From: Diprion similis
Lineage: Eukaryota > Arthropoda > Insecta > Hymenoptera > Diprionidae
Assembly: GCF_021155765.1 (NCBI RefSeq)
Contig: NC_060116.1
Span: 3,038,001 to 3,102,000 of the forward strand
DNA length: 64,000 nucleotides
Direction of reading: 5' to 3'
A program made the position numbers and the translations under genes. Shown here piece after piece: positions 41,280-53,757 of the stretch (the first letter of the stretch is position 1; the number at the start of each line of letters is the position of its first letter). Below the pieces are notes generated by a model that worked only from the letters and a program-made list of their open reading frames with translations, was not told where the DNA came from and did no database searches.

Positions 41280-44200
41280 TCCAAAGGGGTTAGCCTTACT
41301 TTTTTAGTGATTTTCGAAACCGAAAATTTTTCGTCTCGGAATCGATTTGTATGACGATCTTTGGAGTAATTGGACCATCAGGAACTCAGAAAACACATCG
41401 AAAACAGCGTTGGACCAGTAGCAGAGAAATGACGATGAAAATCATGAGTTTTTTGGCCGTAACTTTTCAGCTATCAATCGCAGCGTATTGAGACTGCGCT
41501 CAATCGATTTCTCTCGCAAAATTACGTCAGAGAAGGAAATGCGGAAATTCATTGCAGCATCTTTCAAAGTCATCAAAATTTTTGCCAAAAATCCGAAGGG
41601 GTTAGCCTTACTTTATTAGTGATTTTCAAAACCGAAAATTTTTCGTCTAGGAATCGATTTGTATGACAATCTTTGGAGTAATTGGACCATCAGGAACTCA
41701 GAAATCAGATCAGAAACAGCGTTGGACCAGTAGCAGAGAAATGACGATGAAAATCATGAGTTTTTCGGCCGTAACTCTTCAGCTATCAATCGCAGCGTAT
41801 TGGGACTGCGCTGAATCGATTTTTCTCGCAAAATTACGTCGGAATGAGGCATGAGAAAATGAATTGCAGGTTCTTTTAAAGTCATCAAAATTTTCGCCAA
41901 AAATCCAAACGGGTTAGCCTTACTTTTTTGGTCATTTTCGGAACCGAAAATTTCTCGTTTCGGAATCGATTTGTATGACGATCTTTAGAGTAATTGGACT
42001 ACCAGGAACTCAGAAAACACATCAAAAACAGCGTTGGACCAGTAGCAGAGAAATGACGATGAAAATCATGAGTTTTTTGGCCGTAACTTTTCAGCTATCA
42101 ATCGCAGCGTATTGAGACTGCGCTCAATCGATTTTTCTCGCAAAATAAAGTCGGAAAAGGTCATGCGGAAATTGATTGCAGGTTGTTTCAAAGTCATCAA
42201 AATTTTCGCTGAAAGTCCAAAGGGGTTAGCCATACTTTTTAGGTCATTTTCGGAGCCGAAAATTTCTCGTTTCGGAATCGATTTGTATGACGATCTTTAG
42301 AGTAATTAGACCACCAGGAACTCAGAAAACGAATCAAAAACAGCGTTGGACCAGTAACAGAGAAATGACGATGAAAATCATGAGTTTTTGGGCCGTAACT
42401 TTTCAGCTATCAATCGCAGCGTATTGAGACTGCGCTCAATCGATTTCTCTCGCAAAATTACGTCAGAAAAGGGAATGCGGAAATTCATTGCAGCTTCTTT
42501 CAAAGTCATCAAAATTTTTGCCAAAAATCCAAAGGGGTTAGCCTTACTTTTTTGATCATTTTCGGAGCCGAAAATTTCTCGTTTCGGAATCAAATTGTAT
42601 GACGATCTTCAGAGCAACTGGACCATCAGGAACTCGGAAAACACATCAAAAACTGCGTAGAATCAGCAGCAGAGAAATGACGATGAAAATCATGAGTTTT
42701 TCGGCCGTAACTTTTGAGCTATTAATCGCAGCGTATTGAGACTGCGCTCAATCGATTTTTCTCGAAAAATTACGTCGAAATAGGACATGCGGAAATTGAT
42801 TGCAGGTTTTTTCAAAGTCATCAAAATTTTCGCCAAAAATCCAAAGGGGTTAGCCTTACTTTTTTAGTGATTTTGGAAACCGAAAATTTTTCGCCTCGGA
42901 ATCGATTTGTATGACGATCTTTGGGGTAATTGGACCGTCAGGAACTCAAAAAACACATCAAAAACGGCGTTGGACCAGTAGCAGAGAAATGACGATGAAA
43001 ATCATGAGTTTTTGGGCCGTAACTTTTCAGCTGTCAATCGCAGCGTATTGAGACTGCGCTCAATCGATTTCTCTCGCAAAATTACGTCAGAAAAGGGAAT
43101 GCGGAAATTCATTGCAGCATCTTTCAAAGTCATCAAGATTTTTGCCAAAAATCCAAAGGGGTTAGCCTTACTTTATTAGTGATTTTCAAAACCGGAAATT
43201 TTTCGTCTCGGAATCGATTTCTATGACAATCTTTGGAGTAATTGGACCATCAGGAACTCAGAAATCAGATCAAAAACAGCGTTGGACCAGTAGCAGAGAA
43301 ATGACGATGAAAATCATGAGTTTTTCGGCCGTAACTCTTCAGCTATCAATCGCAGCGTATTGGGACTGCGCTGAATCGATTTTTCTCGCAAAATTACGTC
43401 GGAATAGGGCTTGAGAAAATGAATTGCAGGTTTTTTTGAAGTCATCAAAATTTTCGCCAAAAATCCAAAGGGGTTAGCCTTACTTTTTTGGTCATTTTCG
43501 GAGCCGAAAATTTCTCGTTTCGGAATCGATTTGTATGACGATCTTTAGAGTAATTAGACCACCAGGAACTCAGAAAACACATCAAAAACAGCGTTGGACC
43601 AGTAGCAGAGAAATGACGATGAAAATCATGAGTTTTTGGGCCGTAACTTTTCAGCTATCAATCGCAGCGTATTGAGACTGCGCTCAATCGATTTCTCTCG
43701 CACAATTACGTCAGAAAAGGGAATGCGGAAATTCATTGCAGCTTCATTCAAAGTCATCAAAATTTTTGCCAAAAATCCAAAGGGGTTAGCCTTACTTTTT
43801 TGATCATTTTCGGAGCCGAAAATTTCTCGTTTCGGAATCAAATTGTATGACGATCTTTAGAGCAACTGGACCATCAGGAACTCGGGAAACACATCAAAAA
43901 CTGCGTAGAATCAGCAGCAGAGAAATGACGATGAAAATCATGAGTTTTTCGGCCGTAACTTTTCAGCTATCAATCGCAGCGTATTGAGACTGCGCTCAAT
44001 CGATTTTTCTCGCAAAATTACGTCGAAATGGGACATGTGGAAATTGATTGCAGGTTTTTTCAAAGTCATCAAAATTTGCGCCAAAAATCCAAAGGGGTTA
44101 GCCTTACTTTTTTAGTGATTTTGGAAACCGAAAATTTTTCGTCTCGGAATCGATTTATATGACGATCTTTGGGGTAATTGGACCATCGGAAACTCAGAAA

Positions 44201-47200
44201 ACACATCAAAAACAGCGTTGGACCAGTAGCAGAGAAATGACGATGAAAATCATGAGTTTTTCGGCCGTAACTCTTCGGCTATCAATCGCAGCGTATTGAG
44301 AGTGCGCTCAATCGATTTCTCTCGCAAAATTACGTCGGAAAAGGGAATGCGGAAATTCATTGCAGCATCTTTCAAAGTCATCAAAATTTTTGCCAATAAT
44401 CCAAAGGGGTTAGCCTTACTTTATTAGTGATTTTCGAAACCGAAGATTTTTCGTCTCGGAATCGATTTGTATGACGATCTTTGGAGTAATTGGAACATCA
44501 GGAACTCAGAAATCAAATAAAAAACAGCGTTGGACCAGTAGCAGAGAAATGACGCTGAAAATCATGAGTTTTTCGTCCGTAACTCTTCAGCTATCAATCG
44601 CAGCGTATTGAGACTGCGCTCAATCGATTTCTCTCGCAAAATTACGTCAGGAAAGGGAATGCGGAAATTCATTGCAGCTTCTTTCAAAGTCATCAAAATT
44701 TTTGCCAAAAATCCAAAGGGGTTAGCCTTACTTATTTGATCATTTTCGGAGCCGAAAATTTCTCGTTTCGGAATCAAATTGTATGACGATCTTTAGAGCA
44801 ACTGGACCATCAGGAACTCGGGAAACACATCAAAAACTGCGTAGAATCAGCACCAGAGAAATAACGATGAAAATCATGAGTTTTTCGGCCGTAACTTTTC
44901 AGCTATTAATCGCAGCGTATTGAGACTGCGCTCAATCGATTTTTCTCGCAAAATTACGTCGAAATAGGACATGCGGAAATTGATTGCAGGTTTTTTCAAA
45001 GTCATCAAAATTTTCGCCAAAAATCCAAAGGGGTTAGCCTTACTTTTTTAGTGATTTTGGAAACCGAAAATTTTTCGCCTCGGAATCGATTTGTATGACG
45101 ATCTTTGGGGTAATTGGACCGTCAGGAACTCAAAAAACACATCAAAAACGGCGTTGGACCAGTAGCAGAGAAATGACGATGAAAATCATGAGTTTTTGGG
45201 CCGTAACTTTTCAGCTATCAATCGCAGCGTATTGAGACTGCGCTCGATCGATTTCTCTCGCAAAATTACGTCAGGAAAGGGAATGCGGAAATTCATTGCA
45301 GCTTCTTTCGAAGTCATCGAAATTTTTGCCAAAAATCCAAAGGGGTTAGCCTTTCTTTTTTGATCATTTTTGGAGCCGAAAATTTCTCGTTTCGGAATCA
45401 AATTGTATGACGATCTTTGGAGCAACTGGACCATCAGGAACTCGGGAAACACATCAAAAACTGCGTAGAATCAGCAGCAGAGAAATGACGATGAGAATCA
45501 TGAGTTTTTCGGCCTTAACTTTTCAGCTATCAATCGCAGCGTATCGAGACTGCGCTCAATCGATTTCTCCCGCAAAATTACGTCAGAAAAGGGAATGCGG
45601 AAATTCATTGCAGCATCTTTCAAAGTCATCAAGATTTTTGCCAAAAATCCAAAGGGGTTAGCCTTACTTTATTAGTGATTTTCAAAACCGGAAATTTTTC
45701 GTCTCGGAATCGATTTCTATGACAATCTTTGGAGTAATTGGACCATCAGGAACTCAGAAATCAGATCAAAAACAGCGTTGGACCAGTAGCAGAGAAATGA
45801 CGATGAAAATCATGAGTTTTTCGGCCGTAACTCTTCAGCTATCAATCGCAGCGTATTGGGACTGCGCTGAATCGATTTTTCTCGCAAAATTACGTCGGAA
45901 TAGGGCTTGAGAAAATGAATTGCAGGTTTTTTTGAAGTCATCAAAATTTTCGCCAAAAATCCAAAGGGGTTAGCCTTACTTTTTTGGTCATTTTCGGAGC
46001 CGAAAATTTCTCGTTTCGGAATCGATTTGTATGACGATCTTTAGAGTAATTAGACCACCAGGAACTCAGAAAACACATCAAAAACAGCGTTGGACCAGTA
46101 GCAGAGAAATGACGATGAAAATCATGAGTTTTTGGGCCGTAACTTTTCAGCTATCAATCGCAGCGTATTGAGACTGCGCTCAATCGATTTCCCTCGCACA
46201 ATTACGTCAGAAAAGGGAATGCGGAAATTCATTGCAGCTTCATTCAAAGTCATCAAAATTTTTGCCAAAAATCCAAAGGGGTTAGCCTTACTTTTTTGAT
46301 CATTTTCGGAGCCGAAAATTTCTCGTTTCGGAATCAAATTGTATGACGATCTTTAGAGCAACTGGACCATCAGGAACTCGGGAAACACATCAAAAACTGC
46401 GTAGAATCAGCAGCAGAGAAATGACGATGAAAATCATGAGTTTTTCGGCCGTAACTTTTCAGCTATCAATCGCAGCGTATTGAGACTGCGCTCAATCAAT
46501 TTTTCTCGCAAAATTACGTCGAAATGGGACATGTGGAAATTGATTGCAGGTTTTTTCAAAGTCATCAAAATTTGCGCCAAAAATCCAAAGGGGTTAGCCT
46601 TACTTTTTTAGTGATTTTGGAAACCGAAAATTTTTCGTCTCGGAATCGATTTATATGACGATCTTTGGGGTAATTGGACCATCGGGAACTCAGAAAACAC
46701 ATCAAAAACAGCGTTGGACCAGTAGCAGAGAATTGACGATGAAAATCATGAGTTTTTCGGCCGTAACTCTTCGGCTATCAATCGCAGCGTATTGAAAGTG
46801 CGCTCAATCGATTTCTCTCGCAAAATTACGTCAGAAAAGGGAATGCGGAAATTCATTGCAGCATCTTTCAAAGTCATCAAAATTTTTGCCAATAATCCAA
46901 AGGGGTTAGCCTTACTTTATTAGTGATTTTCGAAACCGAAAATTTTTCGTCTCGGAATCGATTTGTATGACGATCTTTGGGGTAATTGGAACATCAGGAA
47001 CTCAAAAATCAAATAAAAAACAGCGTTGGACCAGTAGCAGAGAAATGACGCTGAAAATCATGAGTTTTTCGTCCGTAACTCTTCAGCTATCAATCGCAGC
47101 GTATTGAGACTGCGCTCAATCGATTTCTCTCGCAAAATTACGTCAGGAAAGGGAATGCGGAAATTCATTGCAGCTTCTTTCAAAGTCATCAAAATTTTTG

Positions 47201-50200
47201 CCAAAAATCCAAAGGGGTTAGCCTTACTTATTTGATCATTTTCGGAGCCGAAAATTTCTCGTTTCGGAATCAAATTGTATGACGATCTTTAGAGCAACTG
47301 GACCATCAGGAACTCGGGAAACACATCAAAAACTGCGTAGAATCAGCACCAGAGAAATGACGATGAAAATCATGAGTTTTTCGGCCGTAACTTTTCAGCT
47401 ATTAATCGCAGCGTATTGAGACTGCGCTCGATCGATTTTTCTCGCAAAATTACGTCGAAATAGGACATGCGGAAATTGATTGCAGGTTTTTTCAAAGTCA
47501 TCAAAATTTTCGCCAAAAATCCAAAGGGGTTAGCCTTACTTTTTTAGTGATTTTGGAAACCGAAAATTTTTCGCCTCGGAATCGATTTGTATAACGATCT
47601 TTGGGGTAATTAGACCGTCAGGAACTCAAAAAACACATCAAAAACGGCGTTGGACCAGTAGCAGAGAAATGACGATGAAAATCATGAGTTTTTGGGCCGT
47701 AACTTTTCAGCTATCAATCGCAGCGTATTGAGACTGCGCTCAATCGATTTCTCTCGCAAAATTACGTCAGGAAAGGGAATGCGGAAATTCATTGCAGCTT
47801 CTTTCAAAGTCATCGAAATTTTTGCCAAAAATCCAAAGGGGTTAGCCTTACTTTTTTGATCATTTTTGGAGCCGAAAATTTCTCGTTTCGGAATCAAATT
47901 GTATGACGATCTTTGGAGCAACTGGACCATCAGGAACTCGGGAAACACATCAAAAACTGCGTAGAATCGGCAGCAGAGAAATGACGATGAGAATCATGAG
48001 TTTTTCGGCCGTAACTTTTCAGCTATCAATCGCAGCGTATCGAGACTGCGCTCAATCGATTTCTCTCGCAAAATTACGTCAGAAAAGGGAATGCGGAAGA
48101 TCATTGCAGCATCTTTCAAAGTCATCAAGATTTTTGCCAAAAATCCAAAGGGGTTAGCCTTACTTTATTAGTGATTTTCGAAACCGGAAATTTTTCGTCT
48201 CGGAATCGATTTCTATGACAATCTTTGGAGTAATTGGACCATCAGGAACTCAGAAATCAGATCAAAAACAGCGTTGGACCAGTAGCAGAGAAATGACGAT
48301 GAAAATCATGAGTTTTCCGGCCGTAACTCTTCAGCTATCAATCGCAGCGTATTGGGACTGCGCTGAATCGATTTTTCTCGCAAAATTACGTCGGAATAGG
48401 GCATGAGAAAATGAATTGCAGGTTTTTTTGAAGTCATCAAAATTTTCGCCAAAAATCCAAAGGGGTTAGCCTTACTTTTTTGGTCATTTTCAGAGCCGAA
48501 AATTTCTCGTTTCGGAATCGATTTGTATGACGATCTTTAGAGTAATTAGACCACCAGGAACTCAGAAAACACATCAAAAACAGCGTTGGACCAGTAGCAG
48601 AGAAATGACGATGAAAATCATGAGTTTTTGGGCCGTAACTTTTCAGCTATCAATCGCAGCGTATTGAGACTGCGCTCAATCGATTTCTCTCGCACAATTA
48701 CGTCAGAAAAGGGAATGCGGAAATTCATTGCAGCTTCATTCAAAGTCATCAAAATTTTTGCCAAAAATCCAAAGGGGTTAGCCTTACTTTTTTGATCATT
48801 TTCGGAGCCGAAAATTTCTCGTTTCGGAATCAAATTGTATGACGATCTTTAGAGCAACTGGACCATCAGGAACTCGGGAAACACATCAAAAACTGCGTAG
48901 AATCAGCAGCAGAGAAATGACGATGAAAATCATGAGTTTTTCGGCCGTAACTTTTCAGCTATCAATCGCAGCGTATTGAGACTGCGCTCAATCGATTTTT
49001 CTCGCAAAATTACGTCGAAATAGGACATGTGGAAATCGATTGCAGGTTTTTTTAAAGTCATCAAAATTTGCGCCAAAAATCCAAAGGGGTTAGCCTTACT
49101 TTTTTGGTCATTTTCGGAGCCGAAAATTTCTCGTTTCGGAATCGATTTGTATGACGATCTTTCGAGTAATTAGACCACCAGGAACTCAGAAAACACATCA
49201 AAAACAGCGTTGGACCAGTAGCAGAGAATTGACGATGAAAATCATGAGTTTTTGGGCCGTAACTTTTCAGCTATCAATCGCAGCGTATTGAGACTGCGCT
49301 CAATCGATTTCTCTCGCACAATTACGTCAGAAAAGGGAATGCGGAAATTCATTGCAGCTTCATTCAAAGTCATCAAAATTTTTGCTAAAAATCCAAAGGG
49401 GTTAGCCTTACTTTTTTGATCATTTTCGGAGCCGAAATTTCTCGTTTCGGAATCAAATTGTATGACGATCTTTAGAGCAACTGGATTATTAGGAACTCGG
49501 GAAACACATCAAAAACTGCGTAGAATCAGCAGCAGAGAAATGACGATGAAAATCATGAGTTTTTCGGCCGTAACTTTTCAGCTATCAATCGCAGCGTATT
49601 GAGACTGCGCTCAATCGATTTTTCTCGCAAAATTACGTCGAAATAGGACATGTGGAAATCGATTGCAGGTTTTTTTAAAGTCATCAAAATTTGCGCCAAA
49701 AATCCAAAGGGGTTAGCCTTACTTTTTTGGTCATTTTCGGAGCCGAAAATTTCTCGTTTCGGAATCGATTTGTATGACGATCTTTCGAGTAATTAGACCA
49801 CCAGGAACTCAGAAAACACATCAAAAACAGCGTTGGACCAGTAGCAGAGAATTGACGATGAAAATCATGAGTTTTTGGGCCGTAACTTTTCAGCTATCAA
49901 TCGCAGCGTATTGAGACTGCGCTCAATCGATTTCTCTCGCACAATTACGTCAGAAAAGGGAATGCGGAAATTCATTGCAGCTTCATTCAAAGTCATCAAA
50001 ATTTTTGCTAAAAATCCAAAGGGGTTAGCCTTACTTTTTTGATCATTTTCGGAGCCGAAATTTCTCGTTTCGGAATCAAATTGTATGACGATCTTTAGAG
50101 CAACTGGATTATTAGGAACTCGGGAAACACATCAAAAACTGCGTAGAATCAGCAGCAGAGAAATGACGATGAAAATCATGAGTTTTTCGGCCGTAACTTT

Positions 50201-53200
50201 TCAGCTATCAATCGCAGCGTATTGAGACTGCGCTCAATCGATTTTTCTCGCAAAATTACGTCGAAATAGGACATGTGGAAATTGATTGCAGGTTTTTTCA
50301 AAGTCATCAAAATTTGCGCCAAAAATCCAAAGGGGTTAGCCTTACTTTTTTGGTGATTTTGGAAACCGAAAATTTTTCGTCTCGGAATCGATTCATATGA
50401 CGATCTTTGGGGTAATCGGACCATCGGGAACTCAGAAAACACATCAAAAACCGCGTTGGACCAGTAGCAGAGAAATGACGATGAAAATCATGAGTTTTTC
50501 GGCCGTAACTCTTCGGCTATCAATCGCGGCGTATTGGGACTGCGCTGAATCGATTTTTCTCGCAAAATTACGTCGGAATGGGGCATGAGAAATTGAATTG
50601 CAGGTTTTTTTGAAGTCATCAAAATTTTCGCCAAAAATCCAAAGGGGTTAGCCTTACTTTTTTGGTCATTTTCGGAGCCGAAAATTTCTCGTTTCGGAAT
50701 CGATTTGTATGACGATCTTTAGAGTAATTAGACCACCAGGAACTCAGAAAACACATCAAAAACAGCGTTGGACCAGTAGCAGAGAAATGACGATGAAAAT
50801 CATGAGTTTTTGGGCCGTAACTTTTCAGCTATCAATCGCAGCGTATTGAGACTGCGCTCAATCGATTTCTCTCGCAAAATTAGGTCAGAAAAGGGAATGC
50901 GGAAATTCATTGCAGCTTCATTCAAAGTCATCAAAATTTTTGCCAAAAATCCAAAGGGGTTAGCCTTACTTTTTTAGTGATTTTGGAAACCGAAAATTTT
51001 TCGTCTCGGAATCGATTTATATGACGATCTTCGGGGTAATTGGACCATCAGGAACTCAGAAAACACATCAAAAACAGCGTTGGACCAGTAGCAGAGAAAT
51101 GACGCTGAAAATCATGAGTTTTTCGTCCGTAACTCTTCAGCTATCAATCGCAGCGTATTGAGACTGCGCTCAATCGATTTCTCTCGCAAAATTACGTCAG
51201 GAAAGGGAATGCGGAAATTCATTGCAGCTTCTTTCAAAGTCATCAAAATTTTTGCCAAAAATCCAAAGGGGTTAGCCTTACTTATTTGATCATTTTCGGA
51301 GCCGAAAATTTCTCGTTTCGGAATCAAATTGTATGACGATCTTTAGAGCAACTGGACCATCAGGAACTCGGGAAACACATCAAAAACTGCGTAGAATCAG
51401 CAGCAGAGAAATGACGATGAAAATCATGAGTTTTTCGGCCGTAACTTTTCAGCTATCAATCGCAGCGTATTGAGACTGCGCTCAATCGATTTTTCTCGCA
51501 AAATTACGTCGAAATAGGACCTGCGGTAATTGATTGCAGGTTTTTTCAAAGTCATCAAAATTTTCGCCAAAAATCCAAAGGGGTTAGCCTTACTTTTTTA
51601 GTGATTTTGTAAACCGAAAATTTTTCGTCTCGGAATCGATTTGTATGACGATCTTTGGGGTAATTGGACCATCAGGAACTCAAAAAACACATCAAAAACA
51701 GCGTTGGACCAGTAGCAGAGAAATGACGACGAAAATCATGAGTTTTTGGGCCGTAACTTTTCAGCTATCAATCGCAGCGTATTGAGACTGCGCTCAATCG
51801 ATTTCTCTCGCAAAATTACGTCAGGAAAGGGAATGCGGAAATTCATTGCAGCATCTTTCAAAGTCATCAAAATTTTTGCTAAAAATCCAAAGGGGTTAGC
51901 CTTACTTTTTTGGTCATTTTCGGAACCGAAAATTTCTCGTTTCGGAATCGATTTGAATGACGATCTTCAGAGTAATTGGACTACCAGGAACTCAGAAAAC
52001 ACATCAAAAACAGCGTTGGACCAGTAGCAGAGAAATGACGATGAAAATCATGAGTTTTCTGGCCGTAACTTTTCAGCTATCAATCGCAGCGTATTGAGAC
52101 TGCGCTCAATCGATTTTTCTCGCAAAATAAAGTCGGAAAAGGTCATGCGGAAATTGATTGCAGGTTTTTTCAAAGTCATCAAAATTTTCGCCGAAAGTCC
52201 AAAGGGGTTAGCCTTACTTTTTTGGTCATTTTTGGAGCCGAAAATTTCTCGTTTCGGAATCGATTTGTGGGACGATCTTTAGAGTAATTAGACCACCAGG
52301 AACTCAGAAAACTCATCAAAAACAGCGTTGGACCAGTAACAGAGAAATGACGATGAAAATCATGAGTTTTTGGGCCGTAACTTTTCAGCTATCAATCGCA
52401 GCGTATTGAGACTGCGCTCAATCGACTTCTCTCGCAAAATTACGTCAGAAAAGGGAATGCGGAAATTTATTGCAGCTTCATTCAAAGTCATCAAAATTTT
52501 TGCCAAAAATCCAAAGGGGTTAGCCTTACTTTTTTGATCATTTTCGGAGCCGAAAATTTCTCGTTTCGGAATCAAATTGTATGACGATCTTTAGAGCGAC
52601 TGGACCATCAGGAACTCGGGAAACACATCAAAAACTGCGTAGAATCAGCAGCAGAGAAATGACGATGAAAATCATGAGTTTTTCGGCCGTAACTTTTTAG
52701 CTATCAATCGCAGCGTCTTGAGACTGCGCTCAATCGATTTTTCTCGCAAAATTATGTCGAAATAGGACATGCGGAAATTGATTGCAGGTTTTTTCAAAGT
52801 CATCAAAATTTTCGCCAAAAATCCAAAGGGGTTAGCCTTACTTTTTTAGTGATTTTGGAAACCGAAAATTTTTCGTCTCGGAATCGATTTATATGACGAT
52901 CTTTGGGGTAATTGGACCATCAGGAACTCAGAAAACACATCAAAAACAGCGTTGGACCAGTAGCAGAGAAATGACGATGAAAATCATGGGTTTTCGGGCC
53001 GTAACTTTTCAGTTATCAATCGCAGCGTATTGAGAGTGCGCTCAATCGATTTCTCTCGCAAAATTACGTCAGAAAAGGGAATGCGGAAATTCATTGCAGC
53101 ATCTTTCAAAGTCATCAAAATTTTTGCCAATAATCCAAAGGGGTTAGCCTTACTTTTTTGATCATTTCCGGAGCTGAAAATTTCTCGTTCCGGAATCAAA

Positions 53201-53757
53201 TTGTATGACGATCTTTAGAGCAACTGGACCATCAGGAACTCGGGAAACACATCAAAAACTGCGTAGCATCAGCAGCAGAGAAATGACGATGAAAATCATG
53301 AGTTTTTCGGCCGTAACTTTTCAGCTATCAATCGCAGCGTATTGAGACTGCGCTCAATCGATTTTTCTCGCAAAATTACGTCGAAATAGGACATGCGGAA
53401 TTTGATTGCAGGTTTTTTCAAAGTCATCAAAATTTTCGCCAAAAATCCAAAGGGGTTAGCCTTACTTTTTTAGTGATTTTGGAAACCGAAAATTTTTCGT
53501 TTCGGAATCGATTTGTATGACGATCTTTGGGGTAATTGGACCATCAGGAACTCAGAAAACACATCAAAACAGCGTTGGACCAGTAGCAGAGAAATGACGA
53601 TGAAAATCATGAGTTTTTTGGCCGTAACTTTTCAGCTATCAATCGCAGCGTATTGAGACTGCGCTCAATCGATTTCTCTCGCAAAATTACGTCAGAAAAG
53701 GGAATGCGGAAATTCATTGCAGCATCTTTCAAAGTCATCAAATGTTTTGCCAAAAAT
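41280..53757 (+). repeat. Higher-order repeat copy 3 (40 monomers), the longest version
   Basis: Measured against copy 2, this copy is 12,477 bp, equal to 40 x 312 minus 3. It contains all monomer blocks found in either of the other copies. Identity with the other copies continues to about 53,778, after which the sequence reads CTTTATTGGTGATTTTC and departs from the start of a further copy. A private difference is CCGAAAATTT near 52,863 where copies 1 and 2 read CCGAGAATTT. Confidence 0.88.
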
